This document shows, piece after piece, positions 1 through 5,690 of a stretch of 6,147 nucleotides of DNA (the first letter of the stretch is position 1; every line of letters begins with the position of its first letter). The stretch lies in NCBI GenBank assembly GCA_003554345.1, contig PWGE01000413.1, positions 1 through 6,147 on the forward strand, read 5' to 3'. The translations under genes were made by a program, and so were the position numbers. Source of the DNA: T1SED10-198M sp003554345 [NCBI: Candidatus Sumerlaeota bacterium]. GTDB lineage: Bacteria > Sumerlaeota > T1SED10-198M. A model generated the notes under the pieces. That model saw nothing but the letters and a program-made list of their open reading frames with translations. It did no database searches and was not told the DNA's origin.

Positions 1-1
1 G

Positions 2-1729
2 CGGGCACTGGAACGCACCCGGCAAACCAGGGAAAGATATATTGAAAAAGGCAAGCAGCTCGTAGAATACGCTCGTTCTGAAAACCTTCCCCTTATCGTG
101 GTCGCCGGCAAGGTCTATCATATTGACCCTATTATTCATCATGGCATTCTTCCTATGATATCTCAATATGACGTCGTAGTCATAAATGAAGAAGTGGGAG
201 CAGCATTGGCCGGCGATGTACTGGACAAAGATGATGTTATTACCCAGTGGACATACCACAACAGGGTTTCTAAGAGTGCGGTCTGGCTTAAAGAGGAAGA
301 GTATTCACCGGCTGGTTTTATACAACTCACCAGTTTTGGTTGTGGCCCTGATGCCGTAACAACCGATATCGTCAGTGGTATTTTAAAAGGGAGCACGGTA
401 CCATATATATCTATCAAACTTGACGAAATGTCGACTCTGGGCCCGGCCTCTATACGTGTGGAATCCCTTTTATATGCTTTACATTATCAGCAACCTTCAA
501 AGAAAACCCGTGCCCGTCAAACATTTTCGACAACACAGGACCTGGAAAAGAAACAGACCATCCTCATCCCTCACCTGGCAGATATATACACAGAAGTTTT
601 AGAATCGGTATTTGAATCTTTCGGATATAAAACCATCATCCCGTCCAGACAAAGTGCTGAGAATGTAGAAAAGGCTTTGCATTGTGTGAATAATGACATG
701 TGTTACCCGGCCATGATCGTGGTAGGAGATATCCTTGCCACGCTTGAAGAGAAAAAAGTAAACCCCGAAAATAATGATATTGTGGTAGGTCTTCCACGGA
801 CAGGGGGTCCATGCCGGGTAACCAATTATGCCACCGTGATGCGCCGGGCATTACATAAAAACGGTTACCACTATATACCAGTCGTTACACTGTCTACCAC
901 CGGTTCTTTAGAAGCTCTACCGGTGAACCGCTACCAGCTTTTGAAAAAAGCAAGTATGGGATTTCTGCTCGCCGATGTTATCCAGAGTATGGTTTTATCG
1001 ACTCGTCCCTATGAAAAAAAACCCGGTTCTACTGAGGCACTGCTAAGAGATGTGAAAAAGAGGTTAAAAGGTTTTATTGCCGACAGACCAAACCGTAAAA
1101 CAATGAAAACTTTTCTCAGCCGTGTTGTAGAAGATTTTAATGCCTTACCTGTTTATGAGCATCGAAACACGCCGGTTGGGATTGTCGGAGAAATCTATCT
1201 CAAGATGAATAGTTTTTCCAATAACTACCTGGCGCGCTGGCTGGAAAAGAATGGATATGAAGCCGTAATTCCCGGCTTTCACCATTTTTTAGAAGTCGAT
1301 TTTCACTCTCAATTATTCAACTGGCAAAAAAGCTTAAGAAAAGATCTGAGCAAAGTTGTACAGAGTGTTATGAAAAAGGCGTTTTTTGATTTCTATCGCA
1401 AGGAAATAATTCCTGTAATGAGAGCATATAAACGTCCTCAACCCGACTTTGAAATTGCCGAAGGGCTGAAGGATAATATTGTTTCCAGGGGTATACAGTT
1501 TGGTGAGGCATGGTTGCTTCCTCTTGAAATTATGATGCTCTACCGCAAAGGGGTCCGGCATGTCGTTTCCGTTCAGCCTTTTGGGTGTATATCCAATCAC
1601 GTTATTTCAAAGGGATTACAGAAAAAAATCAGAGAAAACTTCCCCGGATTGCAGTTTATGACACTTGATTATGAAAGCGGTAACACCAATGTTCATATTG
1701 CTAATCGTCTTTCCCTGTTCTTTCAATGA
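2..1729 (+). CDS. 2-hydroxyacyl-CoA dehydratase/activase-related protein, C-terminal part (5' truncated by window edge)
   Basis: The reading frame is open from the first bases of the window, so the true start lies upstream; 575 residues are visible, and the GTG at 98 is only an internal valine. The visible part begins inside a DUF2229-type region: the segment VAGKVYHIDPIIHHGI matches the family pattern of a Gly-Lys/Arg-x-Tyr-His-x-Asp-Pro followed by His-Gly-Ile. It is followed by SFGCGPDAVTTD (about residue 113) and KLDEMSTLGPASIR. The second half resembles 2-hydroxyglutaryl-CoA dehydratase subunits: NNDMCYPAMIVVGD, GGPCRVTNY, VGEIYLKMNSFSNNYL and, near the end, QPFGCISNHVISKG. The conserved cysteines in these motifs are candidate iron-sulfur ligands. 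Full-length relatives carry ATP-binding activase (ASKHA/BadF-type) domains at the N-terminus, so several hundred residues are probably missing here. By family knowledge such proteins resemble ATP-dependent electron activators fused to dehydratase-like domains, but the substrate of most of them is unknown. The stop codon overlaps the ATG of a decayed downstream frame. Confidence 0.85.
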   Translation, partial: RALERTRQTRERYIEKGKQLVEYARSENLPLIVVAGKVYHIDPIIHHGILPMISQYDVVVINEEVGAALAGDVLDKDDVITQWTYHNRVSKSAVWLKEEEYSPAGFIQLTSFGCGPDAVTTDIVSGILKGSTVPYISIKLDEMSTLGPASIRVESLLYALHYQQPSKKTRARQTFSTTQDLEKKQTILIPHLADIYTEVLESVFESFGYKTIIPSRQSAENVEKALHCVNNDMCYPAMIVVGDILATLEEKKVNPENNDIVVGLPRTGGPCRVTNYATVMRRALHKNGYHYIPVVTLSTTGSLEALPVNRYQLLKKASMGFLLADVIQSMVLSTRPYEKKPGSTEALLRDVKKRLKGFIADRPNRKTMKTFLSRVVEDFNALPVYEHRNTPVGIVGEIYLKMNSFSNNYLARWLEKNGYEAVIPGFHHFLEVDFHSQLFNWQKSLRKDLSKVVQSVMKKAFFDFYRKEIIPVMRAYKRPQPDFEIAEGLKDNIVSRGIQFGEAWLLPLEIMMLYRKGVRHVVSVQPFGCISNHVISKGLQKKIRENFPGLQFMTLDYESGNTNVHIANRLSLFFQ

Positions 1730-2211
1730 AAACATACATCTCCCCGTCCTCTTTCATCTTTTATTTTACCGACCGTGAATAACTATTTCTCGCTTTGAAA
1801 ATGCAGTCAGGGCAACAGTCTGGTATATGGGTGCCACGATACAGGGAATGCTCAAGAATTGCGGATACAATGCAATTGGCCTGAATATACCTGTATTGTT
1901 TCCGCACAATAGCCGGCCTTCATTCTGAAAGAAAATAAAGCTCTCTCTCAGCCGGCTCAATTGCCTGTGAACTGCACGTACCCTTTGTCTGCTTGACTTA
2001 TGAGGTCCTGCAGGATGCCGATACTGAAACTGAAGAGATTATAACCCGTTTTTCAACTTCTTCTACTCCAGAACTGATGGAACACTGTTCCCCGTGAATC
2101 ACCGGTAACGCTTTCCTGTTTTTGGAAAGTGGTGCCTTGCTATATAAGCATCCTCTTCTTATGAATACCGGAAATAATGAAACTATTTGTCATTTTATAA
2201 AATCAGGATAG
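1726..2211 (+). pseudogene. Decayed gene remnant, formerly coupled to the upstream dehydratase/activase gene; identity unknown
   Basis: An ATG at 1726 overlaps the upstream TGA as ATGA, the usual arrangement for translationally coupled genes. It opens MKTYISPSSFIFYFTDRE and stops at TAA 1780-1782. Protein-like sequence resumes at once in another frame (1779-1925), including FENAVRATVWYMGATIQG and CGYNAIGLNIPVLF, ending at TGA 1926. A third frame is open from 1939 to TAG 2209-2211 except for one TGA at 2095-2097, and reads CELHVPFVCLTYEVL, TETEEIITRF, STPELMEHCSP, then after the TGA ITGNAFLFLESGALLYKH. Each piece has the composition of real protein, and in total they would give roughly 160 residues. 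I read this as a gene broken by at least two frame changes and one or more nonsense changes. I cannot name its family. Sequencing error is an alternative cause for the shifts, but several independent breaks in one short gene favour true decay. Confidence 0.5.
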
Positions 2212-2310
2212 GTTATGCACAAAAAAAGAAAGGTGTTTCCCTTAAAAAGCACGTCTTTTCAGCGGAAAATACCGTTAATTTTATCTTTGCCCGCCATTTA
2301 ATCGATGTAA
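2212..2310. other. Intergenic remainder between fossil gene and rplM promoter
   Basis: Nothing convincing is seen here. A 28-codon frame (ATG 2215 to TAA 2299-2301, MHKKRKVFPLKST...) has an AGGA sequence six bases upstream, but it shows no recognisable domain and is basic and low in complexity. An A-rich run at 2220-2230 is not attached to a real stem-loop, so no terminator for the upstream operon could be identified. Confidence 0.4.
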
Positions 2311-2314
2311 ATCT

Positions 2315-2343
2315 TTGACTTTTCAACAAATAACCGGTATAAT
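2315..2343 (+). promoter_or_regulatory. Sigma-70-type promoter of rplM-rpsI
   Basis: The -35 box TTGACT (2315-2320) matches five of six consensus positions and the -10 box TATAAT (2338-2343) is perfect, with an ideal 17-base spacer. The predicted transcription start is near 2350, giving a leader of about 49 bases before the rplM ATG. This strength fits a ribosomal protein operon. No extended -10 TGn is present. Confidence 0.85.
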
Positions 2344-2363
2344 GTTTGTTCAAAGTTATTGTG

Positions 2364-2376
2364 GCTATATAGCTAT
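2364..2376 (+). promoter_or_regulatory. Short palindrome in the rplM leader (possible hairpin or operator)
   Basis: GCTATATAGC (2364-2373) is a perfect 10-base palindrome that overlaps a second one, ATAGCTAT (2369-2376), and is followed by a T run before the Shine-Dalgarno. It lies inside the predicted untranslated leader. L13 is known to autoregulate through leader structures in some bacteria, but this site does not visibly match a known L13 leader, and such short AT-rich palindromes can arise by chance. Confidence 0.2.
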
Positions 2377-2398
2377 TTTTACTTGAGGAGAAAAGGTA

Positions 2399-2866
2399 AT
2401 GGATAAAACGTTCTCATTAAAAAAAGAAGATGTAAAAGAAACCTGGTATCATTACGATGCCGAGGGAAAGATACTGGGAAGACTGGCATCTGAAATAGCC
2501 TATGTATTACGCGGCAAGCACTCACCTCAATACACTCCGCATGTCAATATGCAATATCATATTATTATAACAAATGCCGATAAGATTAAGGTCACAAGCA
2601 ACAAGATGGCTGACAAATTTTATTACAGTCACAGTGGATATCCAGGAAGCGTCAAAGAAATGAACCTCGAACATATGATGAAGAAGAACCCTAAAAAAGT
2701 ACTGCAACTGGCAATCAAACGTATGTTACCCAAAAGCAATCTGGGAAACGATCTCATGAGAAACTTAAAGATTTATGCCGGCCCGGATCATCCCCACAAA
2801 GCTCAACAGCCTCTTCCTTTTCCACTGGATGAAAAAGGAAAAAAAACTGCACAAAAAGGAGAATAA
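2399..2866 (+). CDS. rplM: 50S ribosomal protein L13
   Basis: The product is an early-assembling large-subunit protein that binds 23S rRNA. At 155 residues it is slightly longer than the usual 140-150. The family signatures are clear: WYHYDAEGKILGRLAS (16-31), LRGKHSPQYTPHV (37-49), YYSHSGYPGSVKEM (75-88), the MLPKSNLG segment (109-116) and the C-terminal YAGPDHPHKAQQP (126-138). The extra length is a lysine-rich tail (139-155). The start is fixed by TGAGGAG (2384-2390) eight bases before the ATG and by alignment of the N-terminal region with the family. It is the first gene of the rplM-rpsI operon under the promoter at 2315-2343, and the distance to rpsI is only three bases. Confidence 0.98.
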   Translation: MDKTFSLKKEDVKETWYHYDAEGKILGRLASEIAYVLRGKHSPQYTPHVNMQYHIIITNADKIKVTSNKMADKFYYSHSGYPGSVKEMNLEHMMKKNPKKVLQLAIKRMLPKSNLGNDLMRNLKIYAGPDHPHKAQQPLPFPLDEKGKKTAQKGE

Positions 2867-2869
2867 GTA

Positions 2870-3289
2870 ATGGCTGAAACAAAAACCGCACCTCAGTCTG
2901 AGGAAGAATGTTACTACGAAACCGGCAAAAGAAAAAGTGCCATTGCCCGGGTGTATATGCGGCAAGGAAGTGGCAAAGTTACTGTAAATAAAAAACCCTT
3001 GGAAAAATATTTTCCCCGGGAACACTCTCAGGTTACATGTCTCAAACCATTAGATGTTACCAATCTTTCCAATAAGTTCGATATCACTGCCACCGTAAAA
3101 GGCGGTGGTATAAACAGCCAGGCCGAGGCCTTACGACATGGCATAGCCCGTGCTATCCTGCAATACAATGATACTTTCCGAAAACTTCTCAAGGATACCG
3201 GATTGCTTACCCGTGACCCGCGAATGAAAGAGCGTAAAAAATACGGAAAAAAGGGAGCTCGTGCTGGTTACCAGTTCTCCAAGCGTTAA
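2870..3289 (+). CDS. rpsI: 30S ribosomal protein S9
   Basis: The product is a small-subunit protein whose C-terminal tail reaches the P-site tRNA. It has 139 residues; the core begins at YYETGKRKSAIARV (15-28) after an acidic, non-conserved N-terminal extension of about 14 residues. Other signatures are VKGGGINSQAEALRHGIARA (76-95), LTRDPRMKERKKYGKKGAR (113-131) and the invariant terminal SKR. The ATG lies three bases after the rplM stop, and its AGGAG (2857-2861) sits inside the last rplM codons, eight bases upstream, so the two genes are surely co-transcribed and probably coupled in translation. Confidence 0.98.
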   Translation: MAETKTAPQSEEECYYETGKRKSAIARVYMRQGSGKVTVNKKPLEKYFPREHSQVTCLKPLDVTNLSNKFDITATVKGGGINSQAEALRHGIARAILQYNDTFRKLLKDTGLLTRDPRMKERKKYGKKGARAGYQFSKR

Positions 3290-3331
3290 GAGAAATACCT
3301 GTTTCTCATGTGATAATGAGCATTTTATTTT
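3290..3331 (+). terminator. Weak candidate terminator or alternative hairpins after rpsI
   Basis: Directly after the rpsI stop, GAGAAA (3290-3295) can pair with TTTCTC (3302-3307). Alternatively CTCAT (3305-3309) pairs with ATGAG (3316-3320), followed by the T-rich stretch CATTTTATTTT (3321-3331). The two stems share bases 3305-3307 and cannot form together. The second resembles an intrinsic terminator, but the stem is only five base pairs, so termination here would be inefficient. Confidence 0.35.
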
Positions 3332-3549
3332 CTCCGGACATATCCTTTGATCTATGCCAATAGCACCTCTTAACTTCTCTGAATAAGAATATTAATGGAA
3401 GGATTAAAATATCTCTCCATGAAAAACTGTTGTTTTGAAGAATGCATGAGTTTATACACATACGGGATAATATAAAGTCACTGTAATTAATAATGAAAAC
3501 CTTGATGCTTCATTTTTTAAATCATCATGATAGAATCTGAGGAGTATTC
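3332..3549. other. Intergenic region before the aminotransferase gene
   Basis: This AT-rich gap has no gene I can support. No promoter with both boxes at normal spacing is visible: GATAAT/TATAAA (3466-3476) lacks a -35 box, and TTGATG (3502-3507) lacks a good -10 box. The Shine-Dalgarno GAGGAG (3539-3544) lies five bases before the aminotransferase ATG. Confidence 0.4.
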
Positions 3550-4707
3550 ATGACACTGGAATTAAATCAACGTTTACTTAATCTTCCCCCTTCAGGAATC
3601 AGAAAGTTTTTTGAAATCCTTTCCACTATGGAAGATGTTATTTCCCTGGGAGTTGGAGAACCTGATTTCAATACTCCCTGGAATATCCGTGAGTATGCCA
3701 TCTATTCCCTGGAAAAAGGGCACACAACTTATACTTCTAATTACGGTCTCCTGGAACTACGTCTCCTCATCTCCAAATATCTCAAGCAGCGCTTTCAGGT
3801 TGAATACGATGCAGAAAAGGAAATACTGGTAACAGTCGGCGTCAGTGAGGCTGTCGACCTGGTGGTACGAACCCTTCTTAACCCTGGTGATGAAGTCATT
3901 ATTCCGGAACCATGCTATGTCTCTTATGCCCCTTTAGTCACCCTGGCAGGTGGCTCCCCTGTATCTTACAAGGCATCATATGAAAATAATTTTGAAATAA
4001 AAATAGACGAGATAAAGCAACTGGTTTCACAAAAAACCAAGGCCATACTTATCAATTATCCCAATAACCCCACCGGCGCTACCTTCTCAAAATCCGAACT
4101 GGAACATCTTTTAAAATTAGCCAGGGAAAATGATTTTTACGTCATCACGGATGAAATCTATGCGGAATTGAGTTACGGACGCAAACATACCTGTTTCTCC
4201 TCTTTACCAGGAGCTAAACCCTACACCATTCTACTTTCTGGTTTTTCAAAATCCTTTGCCATGACCGGCTGGCGGGTAGGATACGTTTGTGCTCCTCCTC
4301 AGATTCTTTCACAACTGGTTAAAATCCACCAATATAACATTCTCTGCGCACCATCTATTGCTCAAAAAGCTGCCTGTGAAGCTCTGACAAATAAAAAGGA
4401 TTATATTGATGAGATGAGGGCTCAATATGAACAGCGGATGAATTTCATGTATAAGCGGTTCAAAGAACTGGGATTTAAAGTAGTCAAACCCACCGGGGCT
4501 TTCTACATTTTTCCCAACCTTGAACATCTCTCCATGACGGCTGAAGATTTTTGCTGGAAGCTGCTGGAAGAAAAAAGGGTCGCTGCAGTACCGGGAGATG
4601 CTTTTGGCGATGGATATGAATATAATATCCGCTGCTCTTATGCCGCCTCTCTCTCCCAGCTTGAGGAAGCAATGAATAGAATAGAAGACTTTGTGTCTTC
4701 CTTATGA
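3550..4707 (+). CDS. PLP-dependent class I/II aminotransferase
   Basis: The 385 residues form a complete fold-type I aminotransferase of normal length. Visible PLP-site residues are GVGEPDF (34-40), Tyr123 in the EPCYVSYAP segment, the NPTG motif (173-176), Asp201 in TDEIYAELSYG, and the Schiff-base Lys234 in SGFSKSFAMTGWRVGY, with Arg242 following. Arg361 in NIRCSYA is the expected binder of the substrate carboxylate. The N-terminal PPSGIRKFFEI and VISLGVGEPDF resemble the cytosolic alanine/aromatic aminotransferase group (B. subtilis YugH/PatA-like). No signal peptide is seen. The gene is followed after 30 bases by dapA, which suggests one transcript and a possible role in diaminopimelate/lysine metabolism, for example transamination of an acylated or free diaminopimelate precursor. 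Substrate cannot be fixed from sequence: aspartate, aromatic amino acids or alanine are equally possible. Start chosen by the GAGGAG five bases upstream and the family N-terminus. Confidence 0.93.
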   Translation: MTLELNQRLLNLPPSGIRKFFEILSTMEDVISLGVGEPDFNTPWNIREYAIYSLEKGHTTYTSNYGLLELRLLISKYLKQRFQVEYDAEKEILVTVGVSEAVDLVVRTLLNPGDEVIIPEPCYVSYAPLVTLAGGSPVSYKASYENNFEIKIDEIKQLVSQKTKAILINYPNNPTGATFSKSELEHLLKLARENDFYVITDEIYAELSYGRKHTCFSSLPGAKPYTILLSGFSKSFAMTGWRVGYVCAPPQILSQLVKIHQYNILCAPSIAQKAACEALTNKKDYIDEMRAQYEQRMNFMYKRFKELGFKVVKPTGAFYIFPNLEHLSMTAEDFCWKLLEEKRVAAVPGDAFGDGYEYNIRCSYAASLSQLEEAMNRIEDFVSSL

Positions 4708-4724
4708 ATATTAATAGATTTATG

Positions 4725-4732
4725 AAAGGAGG
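4725..4732 (+). promoter_or_regulatory. Strong Shine-Dalgarno of dapA
   Basis: AAAGGAGG is close to the full anti-16S complement and lies five bases before the ATG at 4738. It is the strongest ribosome binding site in the window and fixes the dapA start. No promoter is visible in the 30-base gap, supporting read-through from the aminotransferase gene. Confidence 0.8.
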
Positions 4733-4737
4733 AAAGT

Positions 4738-5607
4738 ATGTTTGAAGGAACATATGTCGCAGTAGTGACACCATTTAAAGATGGAAAGGTTGATGCCGAC
4801 GCTTTTCAGAAGATTATTGAAAATCTTATTACCAACGGAGTAGATGGCATTGTGCCCTGTGGAACCACAGGTGAATCCGCCACCCTTTCTCATGAGGAAC
4901 ATGTGGAGGTAGTATCACTTGCCAAAAAGTTTGCCGCAGGAAGGGCAAAAATTTTAGCAGGAGCCGGCTCCAATTCCACGGAAGAAGCTCTTGAGCTGTC
5001 TCAAAAAATCGCCGATATAGATGTGGACGGCCTTTTAATCATCACCCCTTATTATAACAAGCCCACCCAGGAAGGACTGTATCAGCATTTTAAAAAGGTT
5101 GCAGAAAGTGTGAAGGTCCCCATTTGTGTATATAGCGTACCTGGAAGAACCGGCGTGGAAATCGAAGTTGATACTCTTAAACGGCTGGAGGATGATTTTG
5201 AAAACATTGTCGCTATCAAAGAGGCTACCGGAGACCTGGATTTCACCTGTGATGTGCTTTCCGACACTTCTCTTTCTGTATTATCAGGGAATGATAACCT
5301 TGCCTTCCCCATGATGACCCTTGGCGGCAGCGGGGTGGTTTCAGTGGCAGGAAATATTATTCCTGCAAAGGTCAGCAGTATGATTAATCTCTGCCTGGAC
5401 AGGGAGTTTTCTAAGGCCCGGGAAATTCATTTTGAATGTCTCAACCTTTTTCGCAAGCTCTTTCTTGAAACCAATCCCATACCGGTGAAAACAGCCGTTC
5501 ATTTAATGGGAATGGCATCCCTGGAAATGCGTTTACCGCTCTGCCAGATGACAGAAAAGAACCTGGAAATCTTTAAACGTACACTGAAGAAATACAATTT
5601 GATCTGA
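4738..5607 (+). CDS. dapA: 4-hydroxy-tetrahydrodipicolinate synthase
   Basis: This cytosolic TIM-barrel class I aldolase condenses pyruvate with aspartate-4-semialdehyde, the first committed step to diaminopimelate and lysine. The 289 residues match the family length. Key residues are the Schiff-base Lys161 in AIKEATGDL, Tyr132 and Arg137 in YSVPGRTG, Thr43-Thr44 in CGTTGESATL, Tyr106 in TPYYNKPTQEGLYQHF and the GGSGVVSV loop (196-203). Residues equivalent to the E. coli lysine-inhibition site are kept: Ser47, Ala48, His52, His55, Asn79, Glu83 and the Tyr of TPYY, so feedback inhibition by lysine is likely (inference). Serine replaces the common asparagine after Tyr132 (YSVPGR against YNVPGR), a mild variation. 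It is preceded by an aminotransferase gene and ends 21 bases before a strong terminator. Related aldolases (N-acetylneuraminate lyase, KDG aldolase) share the fold, but the motif set favours DapA. Confidence 0.96.
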   Translation: MFEGTYVAVVTPFKDGKVDADAFQKIIENLITNGVDGIVPCGTTGESATLSHEEHVEVVSLAKKFAAGRAKILAGAGSNSTEEALELSQKIADIDVDGLLIITPYYNKPTQEGLYQHFKKVAESVKVPICVYSVPGRTGVEIEVDTLKRLEDDFENIVAIKEATGDLDFTCDVLSDTSLSVLSGNDNLAFPMMTLGGSGVVSVAGNIIPAKVSSMINLCLDREFSKAREIHFECLNLFRKLFLETNPIPVKTAVHLMGMASLEMRLPLCQMTEKNLEIFKRTLKKYNLI

Positions 5608-5628
5608 TTGACTGAACAGAAGACATAA

Positions 5629-5666
5629 AAAAAGCCGCTTCAGTTGAAACACTGAAGCGGCTTTTT
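5629..5666. terminator. Bidirectional intrinsic terminator between dapA and the convergent gene
   Basis: GCCGCTTCAGT (5634-5644) and ACTGAAGCGGC (5651-5661) form a perfect 11-bp stem with loop TGAAAC, extended by five A-T pairs (AAAAA 5629-5633 with TTTTT 5662-5666). T-rich sequence follows on the + strand (TTTTTATTTT) and on the - strand (seven T opposite 5627-5633). It can therefore end both the aminotransferase-dapA transcript and the convergent transcript. Confidence 0.93.
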
Positions 5667-5690
5667 ATTTTATACTCGAAAAGATTTTTG

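Noticed and set aside
98-100. GTG at 98 as the start of the first gene
   Set aside because: The frame is open for 32 more codons to the window edge, with family-like sequence (EYIEKGKQLVEYARSENLPL) leading into it, so this is an internal valine.
1766-1960. 64-codon minus-strand frame over the fossil region
   Set aside because: No family resemblance or good ribosome binding site seen; the plus-strand fragments look more protein-like and are tied to the ATGA overlap.
2215-2301. 28-codon ORF MHKKRKVFPLKST... after the fossil gene
   Set aside because: An AGGA lies upstream, but the peptide is lysine-rich with no domain and could arise by chance in an A-rich stretch; not enough to call a gene.
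3395-3475. 26-codon ORF MEGLKYLSMKNCC... in the rpsI-aminotransferase gap
   Set aside because: No Shine-Dalgarno and no recognisable features; expected by chance.
3502-3531. Possible promoter TTGATG-18-CATGAT before the aminotransferase
   Set aside because: Both boxes match only four of six positions and the start of transcription would fall on the Shine-Dalgarno.
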